This document shows, piece after piece, positions 22,400 to 34,167 of a stretch of DNA of 64,000 bases; positions within the stretch are counted from its first letter, which is position 1, and each line of letters starts with the position of its first letter. Origin of the DNA: Bimastos eiseni (taxonomy: Eukaryota > Annelida > Clitellata > Crassiclitellata > Lumbricidae); the NCBI GenBank assembly GCA_959347315.1, contig OY365810.1, positions 11,800,013 through 11,864,012 on the forward strand, written 5' to 3'. Under the pieces are notes generated by a model. It saw only the letters and a list, made by a program, of their open reading frames with translations, was not told the DNA's origin and ran no database searches. The position numbers and the translations under genes are program-made.

Positions 22400-24260
22400 G
22401 CTCAGTAACTGTTTTGCGTAGATATGATCACATCTAATTTGAGTTATAGCTTGATTTGAGTCATACGATGACACTTTATTAAAGGCGTATAGTGCAGGCG
22501 AACAAAGTGATTGCAAATAGTAGAAGTAGGTTGTGAAGTTTTTCAAATAAATCTGCTCTACTTCAACTGTCGGCTGTTGACTTACATGTAATGACGGTAG
22601 CGGACATCAATAGGAGTGCACCCGCTGCTCTCAGTGTGTGACGCTCACTTTCAGCACAATAATCTCAGAGCCCTTTTCATCAGAAATAAATTAGAACCGC
22701 CAATCATCAATGTTGAACAACCGTCCACTTCAATAGGTGGTTATTGACATGACATGTTTGCAAAGATGCGCTATCGAGCATTGAAGAAACTGGTGATCGA
22801 TAATTTATATATACATGTATATTCGATTGACTTTCCCAGTAAACCTATTTTTTATTTATACGTCTAGGCGAGACTGAAAAGGTTGAAAGAAACTCTTTGA
22901 TCAACGCTAGATGATCTATTCCTTGATCATAGTCCTGAACATACATGTATACCTGTATGTCGCGTGGTATAGTTGCTGAATACAGCTATATAACGGAAAT
23001 TAGGTGAAACACAAAACAGAAAGAGAAAAAAAGTCAAGCAACGATTTGCCACGTTTGCTAGGAAGATTCTGTCGGGAGTAAATTATTCTTTAAGGATACA
23101 GCTTCCTGAGCCAATAAATTATTCGAGTGCTTAATGGATAGTCCAGCAATGCTGCCCAATTAAAATTAATTACATAGTTACGGCAAAGGTGACACGAACA
23201 TATCATGCAAATTTACAAAGCACATCACCGTCTCGAGTTCTTAATGACAGTCACTTGGCGTTGATGGATACGAATAAAGTATTTCCACCGTTGACTATTC
23301 GATCAAGTCTATTGGTCCCTTCAGGGTTAATCCAAGTGATGCTATATTCTCATTAATGCCGTTTATCCAACGTAGTCTTGGTCTGTCTTTGTCAGAAACA
23401 TTTTAGACTGATGATCAGAATGTCAGATTGTTCTTAGCTTTGCAGAACCTTAATATTTACTAAGTCTCAAACAGAAAAAACGTATTTGGGACATGCGTAG
23501 ACCTACCTGCATAAGATAATATGAAGTTACAAGAAAGCCAATATTAAGAAGAAAGACTGCAACGCAAAGAGTTTTCGAAATGAATCTTCGTAATAGTGAT
23601 CACATATTTTCTTCAGTGAAATCGCGGCAAGAAACTCAATCTACACAAAGCGCCAGCCAACAAGCTGTTGCTACGGTCAACATGAGAGATTAGGAGAGTA
23701 TTTGTAAAACTAGAGGCAATTGCTAAAAAATTTATTTGCACATAAATTCATCTATTTGTAAAGATGATATCTGTCAAAATATAAGCATAATATGTTTGTC
23801 TGTGGATGCAGTCCGATGATGGAGCCCAAGGGGAGCCAGCATTGCACTCTAACTTCAATTTAGTTTTCTCTGTTCAGATTTATATATCTGGCAGGTGCTT
23901 CGTTCATTTCTGTTAAATACTTTGTTAATATGTAATTTTATGCAAGCATAACATGGAAAATAATGTTTTCATCTAGCCGCAATGTTCGATGTTCATGAAC
24001 TGTGGCGTAGGCAGAATAAATCCAACTTATTGATAAGATGCCACATAGTGATCTTCAGTTTCTTTTCTTATTTCATCAAAGCTCGACTTCTTTTTATCAA
24101 TAATTGTCATGCGGTTTGTAATAAACCCGTCTGAACTCTCTATCGAGACAGATTTAGGTCGGTGGTCTGTCTTCGATCAATCCCTTTCGAGCGCCATAGC
24201 TAAACAACTTTGATTATCGTCTCTTTCTAATATACATACAAAAGGCAAAATCGTGATTCA
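22400..24260. other. Intergenic, no gene seen
   Basis: AT-rich DNA with many stops in all frames. I find no coding segment, tRNA or clear transposon here. It ends in the promoter region of family copy 4. Confidence 0.5.
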
Positions 24261-24386
24261 ATTTGCAGGTGCGCATTAACAGTGAAAAAACGCAACGCGA
24301 GTCTGTACGTACAAAGAAATTAAGATGCATTATGTCTACGGTCATCTACTTCGTGACTGCAGGTGTGTTTCAGTCAACAAGGAGAC

Positions 24387-24395
24387 ACTACATAA
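24387..24395 (+). promoter_or_regulatory. Possible TATA-like box of family copy 4
   Basis: CTACATAAG lies about 55-63 bases before the ATG at 24450. It is the weakest match among the copies but at the conserved distance. Confidence 0.3.
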
Positions 24396-24449
24396 GGCAG
24401 AAACTGAATCGAAACGATCGTCTTCTTCCAGAGATCTCAGAAGAGCAAG

Positions 24450-26834
24450 ATGTCAGCCGTCTATATTCTGTGTTTCGTTGTCTTCTTGACCCATGAGTTG
24501 CAACATGGTGCAGTAGTGGATGCCACTTCAATCTGTCAGTCGGTCGCTGCTGCCATTACAAAGGGTTCTGTCTGGTATACCGACGAGAACAAGAAAGTTC
24601 TCCAATGGTATCGAAACTCATATAAACCCAGTCAAACGTCAATGTGTTATGTAAGTTTATACGATGAGACTTGATGTCTCAGCTACAGCATTGAAAATAT
24701 ACTGCTTCAATTTTTTGCGATGATGCAAGATTTTATTACAAAATAAACTATTTTTCGTTAAAAATGACTAAAGCTGATAATAGGAATTTAAAATCAATTC
24801 CTTGTCTCTCTTTCACGTTGAGGATTGGGGAATATGGCTACACATCGCAAGTTCTTGCAGCAGTGGAGATGAACGCCTTTTTTTCTTAAACGCCTTGATA
24901 GTTCTTACTATAGCCGGCGTAACAATAAACAGGATCATATTGGGACAACAACGCATGCTTATCCAAAAATTTAGCCTGCAACAAAGCAATCTACGTATTA
25001 TTATTTGTCCAGACAATTGATACGGTAGTAACTAGCTTAGTCTAAATATGTGTACAGTTCGTGAGTGGCAAGTAATGTTTAAAGATTGCGCGTTCAAAAT
25101 GCTTGTTGACAGTGCAATCCTTTGGCCGGAGGGCCTGGAAACTTCAGTAGGATTGAACTCACTCAAGGTCAACAGATAAAATCGAACACCTTGTGTTCCA
25201 GTTGTTACGGCGTACAGGTGCCAGTTACAGACTACACATTTTGCCCAGATGACCCTGTAAATGGACTGGGTTCACAGAAATATGGACCTTGCGATGGAAT
25301 AACTGTCTACAGGTAAAAACATAATTGACGATAAATCATTGACCTCTAGTTCATGATTATGTTGTTTTCATTATAAGCTATAACGCAGATATATGTTTAT
25401 AAAGTTTATACTAAGGACTTTAGGCAAATAATGGTTTTGTCACCCGACTACGCACTGCCTATCACAACTGTTTTAGTGTAATTAAATGTCATGCCGCTGA
25501 AATGCGTTATCGGGTAGGCGGTAAGAAGAAGTACAGCTATAGGTTCATGCAGGGTTCTCATTAAATCCTAAACCAGAAGTTACGAAAAGTAGGACGAAAA
25601 ATAGGATCAGGTGGAAATACTCTTCTCTACAAAGATAGATCGAAGTCAACCATATTGCCAACTGTTTTGAAGGTCAAGACCGACGAGATAAAGATATAAG
25701 CGCTTCATGTTTCTCTTCCTCGTCACTTGCAGCCTAATTTTGCCACTTTATAGATGCAGCAGATAGAACAGCGGCTAGTTTTGGGGAGTGATAGACGACA
25801 CATGGCTACATGTGAACTGTGAACTCATAAGAAAAGCATTGTCACATGGGACGGAACAGACTCTTGCCTGTACGTGTGAAATGTTTTTGCGCTCCATCGG
25901 AAGGCTACACCATTTAATGGTCCAGTGTCTGCTTCGTTGTATGCTGTGCAAATAGAGTTCACAACAGGTGACAGGTTGATCCCTCCCACAACTAAGTTCT
26001 TACGTTTCCTCTCCAACGGAATCAATGTCAAAGTAACCAACTGAAAACCATGGGCTATAAGAACAACTCAGTTTTATCAATCAATCAATCAATCAATCAA
26101 CTATAAATACCTGATATTCTTTGTTTCGTTGACACACCGACGAGAACAAGAAAGTTCTCCAATGGTATCGAAACTCATATCATTATAAACGTGTGATACG
26201 AGATTGGAAAGGACTCTGACATTGAGGGCGCATGCTTGGATCGCTAAAATGTTAGAAATAATAATGTGTAGTTTCTTGAAACAAATGTACCATTCACTTA
26301 AGCGGCAGACGGCATAAGATTATGATTTGTTTATGATTATGATTACGGCATAAGATTATGATTTGTTTATGATTATGATTACGGCATAAGATCATGATTT
26401 GTTTATGATTATGATTACGGCATAAGATTATGATTTGTTGTAGACTTTAATCATAGTAGCATATTGCTCTGTCATGAAGCTTGGAGATAATGACAATAAA
26501 ATCTAAAGGAACATTCTTGTCCTGTTCCAGTTCCTCCCCGTTGCAGATGGATTAGAAATGCAACAAACGCCTTAAAGCGATCATAATAAATTTGTTAAGT
26601 AAAACTTCGATGCCGCTTTTAAAGTTCTACCAGATTCACACATTTGATGTGTCGCGTGTTTAATTGTCGGCTGATTTCTCATTCAGGTGTAATTGTCCTG
26701 CACCAACGATACCATCTGTACAGATTCCGACCATTTCTACCATAAAGATTCCAACCATTCCTACTGTAAAGATTCCAACCGTTACAATTCCGACAGTTAA
26801 AATTTCAACGACGGGTGTTGATCCATATAACTGA
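24450..26834 (+). CDS. Secreted cysteine-rich family protein, copy 4 (Pro/Ile/Thr tail)
   Basis: Exons are 24450-24650 (TAT|GTAAGT), 25113-25312 (AG|GTAAAA) and 26687-26834. Joined, they give 182 residues. A signal peptide covers about 1-20. The first domain has 'VLQWY'. Exon 2 contains 'LCSSC', 'VTDYTFCPDDPVNG' and 'GPCDGIT'; the extra Cys in 'TFC' is particular to this copy. Exon 3 begins CNC and continues as a striking repeat of five-residue units of the type (K/T)IPT(I/V). This tail is unlike the Thr/Glu tails of copies 2-3. An earlier in-frame-looking ATG at 24263 belongs to another frame; 24450 is chosen because it alone gives a signal peptide and the family length. Intron 2 contains a 45-bp duplicate of exon 1 and a 36-bp minisatellite. 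Function is unknown. Confidence 0.8.
26112..26180 (+). pseudogene. Duplicated scrap of exon 1 inside intron 2 of copy 4
   Basis: Bases 26136-26180 are identical to 24579-24623 (45 of 45), the part of exon 1 encoding the segment up to 'QWYRNSY'. Just before it, 26112-26131 resembles the signal-peptide part (24463-24483), so an internally deleted exon 1 was inserted here after a (TCAA)n run at 26075-26100. It has no donor site. Confidence 0.8.
26309..26438. repeat. 36-bp minisatellite, about 3.6 copies
   Basis: A unit beginning ACGGCATAAGATTATGATTT is repeated with one substitution in 130 bases, within intron 2 of copy 4. Confidence 0.9.
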
Positions 26835-26869
26835 TGAGGATGTGCTTCCATTCAACGATTTAGCATGGT

Positions 26870-28690
26870 AAATAAAAAGTTAAAATTTATCTTCCATACA
26901 TGTAGTCCAATAACATAATCGAAATTACTTATGTCATAAATTTATCCTAATCTGATCCCAAGCTATCCCATCCTGATTCTACTCCTACGCCATCGCACAA
27001 CCCAATAATCACCTATTAAAAAAGTAGTAGACCTACCATGCTGCCTCCACAACTTGACCCCAACGCATTTTCACTTGCAATAAAAACAAATTCGTTTTAA
27101 TTGAGTTGTTATTGCGCTCTCATGGTGGGCCAATTTTTTATCACGAATTCATAATAATGTTACTCATTAGCGTCAGTCTGTTTTGTTCGACTTTAAGGTT
27201 AAAGGTTGAGGATTCAAATCCTGACCAAGGCAAATCTAGTTTATAAATTTTGCTTCTAATTGAGACTCTAGCAATGTAGGCCGGCGGTAGAGCCGAAGCG
27301 CAGCCGTTGAGTTGGCTGACTTTATCGAGTCATTTGAATGGTAAGATATCCATCTCACGCCTTCATTTGCCTATGCTAAAAACAGAAAGTCTCTAACACT
27401 TCATTTCCATGGTTGCTTCTGAGCTGGCCGAATGGGCTCCACCTCTTCATCTAGGTATAGGCCTATAAAATACTACATTATCAGCTAGCATGCATGAGGC
27501 GTTCTTATTAATTGAAGTTTATATAAATGGTTTCAGTAGTCTGCTTAGTCTTTTGGTGCAGTCTGAAGTTGACGTAAAAGCACTACAGGCTATGGTCATA
27601 ACTTCGATTTGTTGCACCACTTCTATCGATATTGTTTCTGTGTTTTGTGCAGATGTTTGGAGCAATGACTTCGATATCAGAAAAAGTGCGCAGAACGAAA
27701 TGTTTTTGAAATTCAAACTGTCATCGTCAAACTGACAAACCGATTGACTGTTTTCGTAGAAATCTAAGAACATGCATTTGTCGGTCATGCGCTCTGAAGA
27801 AATATGAAATGTTCAACAACAGTGTCGACCGTGTCATAATTTTTATCCTAATGTTAAGCCCTTCGCTTAGGCCTACAACATACGTGTCATTGCGCTCTCG
27901 CCAAAATATTATGTTGTACCCAAATAGTGGCTCCAACTTTGCAACAGAAAATGTTCATAAAATAATGTCGCTGCTTTGACGGATCTAATCAGCAGCACTT
28001 CTCGAGTGACTATTCTGGCGACACTGCAGAACGTTAAAAGGTAATCTCTGAAAGCAACAGAAATGTGCGAGAGCGAATTAGATACAGCCTTGAAAAAAAT
28101 GATATGCTGTCAAGTCAACAAGTGTAGACTAAACATTTGGATAAAATATTCTAGGAGAATAGGGTGGTGATGGATATGACTAGGGAGATATGGACGCGGA
28201 GAAAGAGGAATATGACCAGTGAAAGAGAGCTACAAGGAGAAGGGGCGGGATTTATGCGAAAGAGACCGGTCGGCTTAAGCCAACTCTGACCGATGTCATA
28301 GCAACTGTTATGTCAGCTTCACTCTATCACGGTTGCCGAGGCGGCTAATGCGATCGTAGATGTGAAGAGCTAACGCACGTGTAGGCTACAATTTCGCCTC
28401 AAACTCCAAGTACAAGGAATAGATAATCGGAGTTGAATTAAAATACTGGCAGCCGTGCAAGGCGCTCATCAGTTACATCTAATTTAACCAACGCGGTGTA
28501 GCGAAAGAATCAACCTTAGGGTCACGAGAATAGAACTCGTTTCCTCTGCGCGTCTGATATTGTAATACCTTAAATTTTCTAACCAGTTCAAATACTCTGA
28601 GAGCTAATTATGTCCTCATAATGCGTGACCATACCACCCGATTCACAAGCACCAGCATCGGTTGCCTATTCAACAGAATGTCAAGTAGCC
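26870..28690. repeat. Repeated non-coding block C, first copy
   Basis: This block begins just after the stop codon of copy 4 exon 3 and aligns in order with 37560-40660 (after copy 5 exon 3) and partly with 41040-41760 and 43982-44110. Landmarks are 'CCCATCCTGATTCTAC', 'GGCGGTAGAGCCGA', 'CACCTCTTCATCT' and 'GAGAGCTACAAGGAGAAGGG'. No coding potential is seen. It is part of the segmental duplication unit. Confidence 0.7.
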
Positions 28691-29900
28691 CTTAGAATTC
28701 ATCAGTGTGCATCAGTGATGAAACGACCATGCAGCTATCCAACTTCCGAATGAGGTTCAGTTCCTAGTAACACCATCGCCTCATTTTATTCAGACGGCGC
28801 CTGGTCCAAGGATAACGACGCTCGATCTTTGATTGAAGACTTCTTCGTATACCCCAGATATTGTGTCCTAGGAGCATAAATTGTTAATCACGAAACAAAA
28901 TTATAGACCACAAAATAAACTTGACAATATTGCTTATAATCAATACAAGGCCTATACTTTAAATGCGTATTTAGATACGTAGTCTACACGTAGGCCTACA
29001 TTGCGAAAAGATAGGCCTTACTCCCCGTATTTATACACTTCGCATCAAGCATAAACTGTACGGCATTATCATTTATGAAAATAGCAGTTCATTGCATAAA
29101 GTGTATAGCCTATACCCTAACAATTAAAAAATAGATTGCCCCTTCTTTGCAATTTCCGCCCAAGTTTGTGAAACCCTTTCCTTCTCTTCAGTAGGACTCT
29201 TTCCCGAGCATCTGCGAGGTCGCCAGAAGCCGTACCTCACTTTAGATTACGATACTCATTTAAGCTTTTTGTGAGCTATCAGTAGACCTTTAGTCGGATG
29301 CGATGATTGCTTTTAACAGGAAGTGTCGCGCATACAGCACGAATTTTCCACCAAGGAACCTATGCTGTGATTAAATTGAAACCCTTTTGGCCATGCCCTG
29401 GAATGACAGCAAGCAGTTTTTAATAAAATTATTGCAAATCAATAATTCGCCAACTTGTGGACTGCAATAAAGTCTGGAGCATCAGATTTGATAACATAAT
29501 AACCAGGAATATGTTAGTTTGATCAGACGCATGTTTTAGCAAAATCGATAACCTCCCGATGACAAAATGCAATTAATGATGGCCCTAAGCGATCGAATAT
29601 GTTTATCTGAGGTCACTTGGGGTGCGAAAGAGTCTTCAATGCAAGTCCTTTTAATAGATGGAGTGCAAAAAAGACGTTAATCGAATAGAAAACCTGCAAA
29701 ATTTGGATCCGTCACGCGAAAGCAATCCACGCGTCTTTAACTAAAAGTTAGTATCAAGTTCAATATTACTTTACAATAATTTTGATATTGGGAGCCTATA
29801 TGAATCACGATGCAAGTGTAGAAGTTCATAAGCAACCGTTACATACAACACAACTGAAACAACTAAGATGCAACTGAAGTTACTGATGTAGGGCCCGTCC
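28690..29900 (+). pseudogene. Broken family copy (relic A1, copy 2 type)
   Basis: The DNA aligns with copy 2: 28690-29290 with its intron 1 (9640-10400), about 29310-29425 with exon 2 (a remnant ending in 'TTTTGGCCATGCCCTGGAAT'), 29430-29640 with the DNA after exon 2, and about 29810-29880 with exon 3, where the acceptor is damaged and the Thr-rich frame is shifted. Exon 1 is missing. It is not translatable as a family protein. Confidence 0.65.
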
Positions 29901-30850
29901 AATGTAGATAAGAAACCTACAATGATGATAGCTGAGTTGGCGCTACGTTGACAGAGATATCTTTGCAGACATGTGTATATGACGCCACATCTTTCGTACG
30001 TTTCGAATGAACATGATGGCGACTTACAAATACTGTTTACACGGTCATTGAGAGACGTGGTAGAATAATTCTACCATGCTTCTATCTGGTCATTTAAATA
30101 AGACCTATATTTACTGTTAAACAGGAAGTGATATTTAACATTCATTTGAGGACTTCAATTAATATGTGTCCATATTGTCTGCTTCATAAAGCAACTCATG
30201 GTGATGCCACACCAGACGACATCAAACTTCGACGTCACAGTGTACATTGCAAAAAGCAATGGTCTCGCTTTGAAGTAGAACCTATTGTTCTTTAAGGCTT
30301 AATGTTCGCGGCAAATTAGAATTTTTGGGCAGGAGGAATTCGTAAAACGGTACTTAGACACAACTTAGCGATTACTTCTTGCGGAATACAAGCCGTAACG
30401 TCATTCAATATAACGTCCAGAGTGTCAATCCTATCATCCCAGTCCCTGGTTTTTTAGAAGGCAATCTCGTAGTCTAGGGTTTTGAGCTACAAGAAATCTG
30501 GAAGACTTATGCCTGTCACTATATAATAATTACATTCTATGATTTATAATCCAAAACCTAAAACTCATAAGTGAATTGTTGAAGTGACCATGAAACTCAA
30601 GATACGTCGATTGTCGTAGAAATTATGCAGAATATCTGTATTTCTTCCACTAAGCATAACCCATAATCAGAATTCTATCAGCCACTATGGGTCAATAACT
30701 TCAGGTTTCTTATAACTGATCAACTGTTTGTGACTGCAGATGATTGCATCGTGTGGCCAATATCATTGATTAATGTTCTTCATGACACATAAACTTACAA
30801 ATGCGAATTTATTACGGAAGCGAGCATTGCGAATTCTACTTGAAAGATAT
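29900..30850. other. Intergenic, no gene seen
   Basis: No supported coding segment. The last part before 31052 is the 5' flank shared with copy 3. Confidence 0.5.
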
Positions 30851-30857
30851 TGATCGC

Positions 30858-30885
30858 TTTTATCGTCTAATTAAGGCGTGTCGTA
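30858..30885 (+). promoter_or_regulatory. Conserved upstream block of copy 5
   Basis: Counterpart of 15011-15038, one mismatch in 28 bases, starting 194 bases before the ATG. Confidence 0.4.
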
Positions 30886-30993
30886 ATCCTGGAGACTATA
30901 TTGATAGAATCATCACAATCATGCTGATGTCTAGCTGAATCCGGTTTTCATTTAGAATTTTTAGCAGAACGTCTTACGTGCAATTTATTAAAG

Positions 30994-31001
30994 TCATAAA
31001 T
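30994..31001 (+). promoter_or_regulatory. TATA-like box of family copy 5
   Basis: TCATAAAT starts about 58 bases before the ATG at 31052, aligned with CTATAAAT of copy 3. Confidence 0.45.
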
Positions 31002-31051
31002 TGAATATCTAGCAACACATATCACAATTCAGAAGAGATACAAGAAGCACA

Positions 31052-34000
31052 ATGATGCGCTTCTATCTGCTGTGTTGCATTTTCTTCACGGTGTTTGATG
31101 TAGGAAGAAGCCTTTCGATTGGCGAAGGCTTGCCTTACATCCGCTGTCAACTGCTGTCCTTGGCTGTCAGAAGATTAACTGTCTGGAAAGTAGATGAAAG
31201 ACTGAATGTTATCCAGTGGTATCCGTCTGGGATTCACCTCTCTGGCCATGACCAATGCACAGTAAGTATGGTCTGCGAGTTCACATGGTGGGTCTATATA
31301 CTGGCTTAAAACGTTTAGAAGTGATAGAATGCTAATCGTGTTGATCTTAGGGCTGTGTACAGCCCAAGTTGTAGATCGTTTCAGGAATCTAAGCCCGCAA
31401 TGGCATTAGGCTTATCTGAGTGAGTGATAAAGAATCTGCTAGGAGCTATAATAATCTAGATGGGTATTTGCGTATAAAATATGAGTTACATTTGCAAGCG
31501 GTTTGGTCGTTGCAACGATAATGATAATGAGTGCTAAGGGTGGCCGTCAACAGGATGTCACGAACAGAATAAAAACAGCTTGTGAAAAGATCCTATTCTC
31601 ACACGAAGCTCGACTTGAAATGAATCGAATGCTGTAGAATGTGTAACACATACAAACCCAGAACACTATCGGCTTTGTATACAGTATTACACTCAAGACG
31701 AGCATCCACTTACCGAATAAGTTGTGTCTATTTTTAATAATATGACCAGTAGCGAAGTTGCAGTTAGCAAACATTAAGACGCTCCTACTAGGCTAGTCAA
31801 AACGGTTTTAAAATGTCATTAAAAACGTAGGCCCCTACCATGATACAAGTTAGAACATTAATATTTGCATTTTGTCAGTGCAATAATGCAGTCCAGGGAC
31901 TCGGATCCATCAGTAGGATAGAAGTCGGTGCAGGTAAGGATCAAAAGTCAATCTCGAACGTGGTCTGCAATGGTTGCAGTGAAAAAGAAGTGCCAGTCAA
32001 AGACTATTCATTTTCTACGGATGACCCAATCAATGGACCAATCTCGCAGATATTTGGACCTTGCGACGGAATAACGGTCTACAGGTAACAAGAAATCAAC
32101 GATAAATAGTCGTTGATCATTTTATATAATTATGTATCTCACAACACACTGCTGCTGAGGTAAGTGCAGGGTGTACTAAGTACATAGGTGACCTACATTT
32201 ACATATTGCCCGACTAACCAGTACCTATCAACACCTTCTTTAGTGCAAGTGATGTTGTGTAGTTGAAGCTTATAAGTCGGGTAGTAGTTGTACAGCTAGG
32301 GAAATAATAGGGTTTTAAATCCCATAACAGCAATTGCCGGAGGTAAATTTGATCGAGGTCAATCAAGTTGGCAACAGTTGTGGAAGACCAAAATCAAAGC
32401 GATGACGATACTAGCGCCATGTCTCTCCTCTTCGTCACTTAGATACAGCCTGTAACCTTTTCAGAGATGCAACCGATGAGGCAATTGCAAACTTGTGGAG
32501 TGCTAGACAACACACAATAACATGTGAACTGTGTGTGAAATGTGTGCGAAAGTTGTGTGGTTGCCATCGATAGGCTCAGTGCTTTTTTTCTGGCGAACGC
32601 GTCGGAACGGTGTTCCGGCACCTTTTTTTCAAATTAATAAATAATAATAATGGTAATTGTGCAAAAACTCTGGAATTTGAAATATAACTTTACAATTTCA
32701 ATTTTTTACATTCTAAAACGAATAGGTAAGATTATGATCATTGTGTTCTATTAAATTAATTTTATCTGGTGGCTAATTTTAATGTAATTTCTTCCACCTT
32801 TTTCCATGCATCCTGGCACCTTTTTCCCTTGAAAAAAAGCACTGGGTAGGCCACTCCATTTTGTAAATGAGCTCACAATTTCGCACGTGACAGGTTAATA
32901 CCTTCCATAACTAAGTTCTCACGTTTCTGCTGCAAGAGAAACAATATTATCAAAGTAGCCAATAGATACACTGTATCAACCAACAAGAAGCAACCATTAG
33001 ATATAAGGAGCCATCTATAAATGACGTCAAGAAATTTTTTACAAATTTTGACCACCCTCGTCACACGTCGCAAAAATCATGACCCCCACTCAAATATTAC
33101 GTCACAAAGCTCGGACCTTCCAGAAAAATATAGATGTCCAAATTTTATATGCGCATTTTCTTAATATTTTTAAAAATAATTTTGACCGTCAAAATACTTT
33201 TAACTATATTATGGTAGAACGATGAAAAATGGAGAGAGCATGGCTATTACACTCATCGTGGATTTCACAAGATGAAAAGTTCTGGTAGAATCATTTACAT
33301 TTTGTAAAAAAAATGCTTAATGACAATTACTTCAAACAATCCAAGATTTATCTTTCTCCATTCTCTCACTGAGAGACAATTACTTCAAACAATCCAAGAT
33401 TTATCTTTCTCCATTCTCCCACTGAGATGAAAATGCTCCTTCATGGAGTAAACAAGGAGAGCTTGGATCTCATCATCCTATTTAATGGATATTGGATATT
33501 AAATTCAGGTACAGCTCTTCTTCACCTCTCCAATCGACGCTATCTCTCTCGATTATATTCACATGCGCATGCGACATTCCCTACGGGCAGCGACTCTCTG
33601 TGGCCTATACGTTTGGGCAGAATATTTTATTTCTGCTTGTAGCCTTGTACGCTACAGAATGGCTGCCTAACTTCCAAAACCCCAAAATTGACAGCAAGCG
33701 TAAAAGTAAACAATTCTGAAATTAAGAATACAATAATCATAATGAATGTTGTTATTTTGTGGTAGCAATTAATATTACTCCTAATTAAGTGCAACCTGTT
33801 TAATTGAGTGCGAATTTTTAATAAAATTACGTATTAATTTCGTCGACCCTCTGACCCTCGTCACACATCGTCGCAAAATGACCCCTTCCCCTAGGCGCGC
33901 GACGTCATTTTTTGACGGCCCCTGAGAACAACTAAATTTTACGAACGTGTTACACAGGATTGGGACGAAGTCTGAGATTGAGGGCGCAAGAGTGAATCGT

Positions 34001-34120
34001 TATAATTTTGAATATAATGTATACATGTAGACTTTAGAAACAATACTCCGGTAATATTGTACCATCTACTTAGGCAGATATTATAAAGAAAAATTTGTGT
34101 TGACGTATTGTTTTAGTAGC

Positions 34121-34167
<47 letters not shown>

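Noticed and set aside
20232..22546. Very long open frames (300-750 codons) on both strands
   Set aside because: They are translations of the GGATATAT minisatellite; all frames are open because the repeat contains no stops.
24263..24496. 77-codon frame overlapping the start of copy 4
   Set aside because: It uses a different frame from the family exon and has no signal peptide; the 24450 start fits the other copies.
33427..33719. Two overlapping 71-75 codon frames
   Set aside because: They lie inside the 916-bp inverted-repeat element and show no transposase or other domain.
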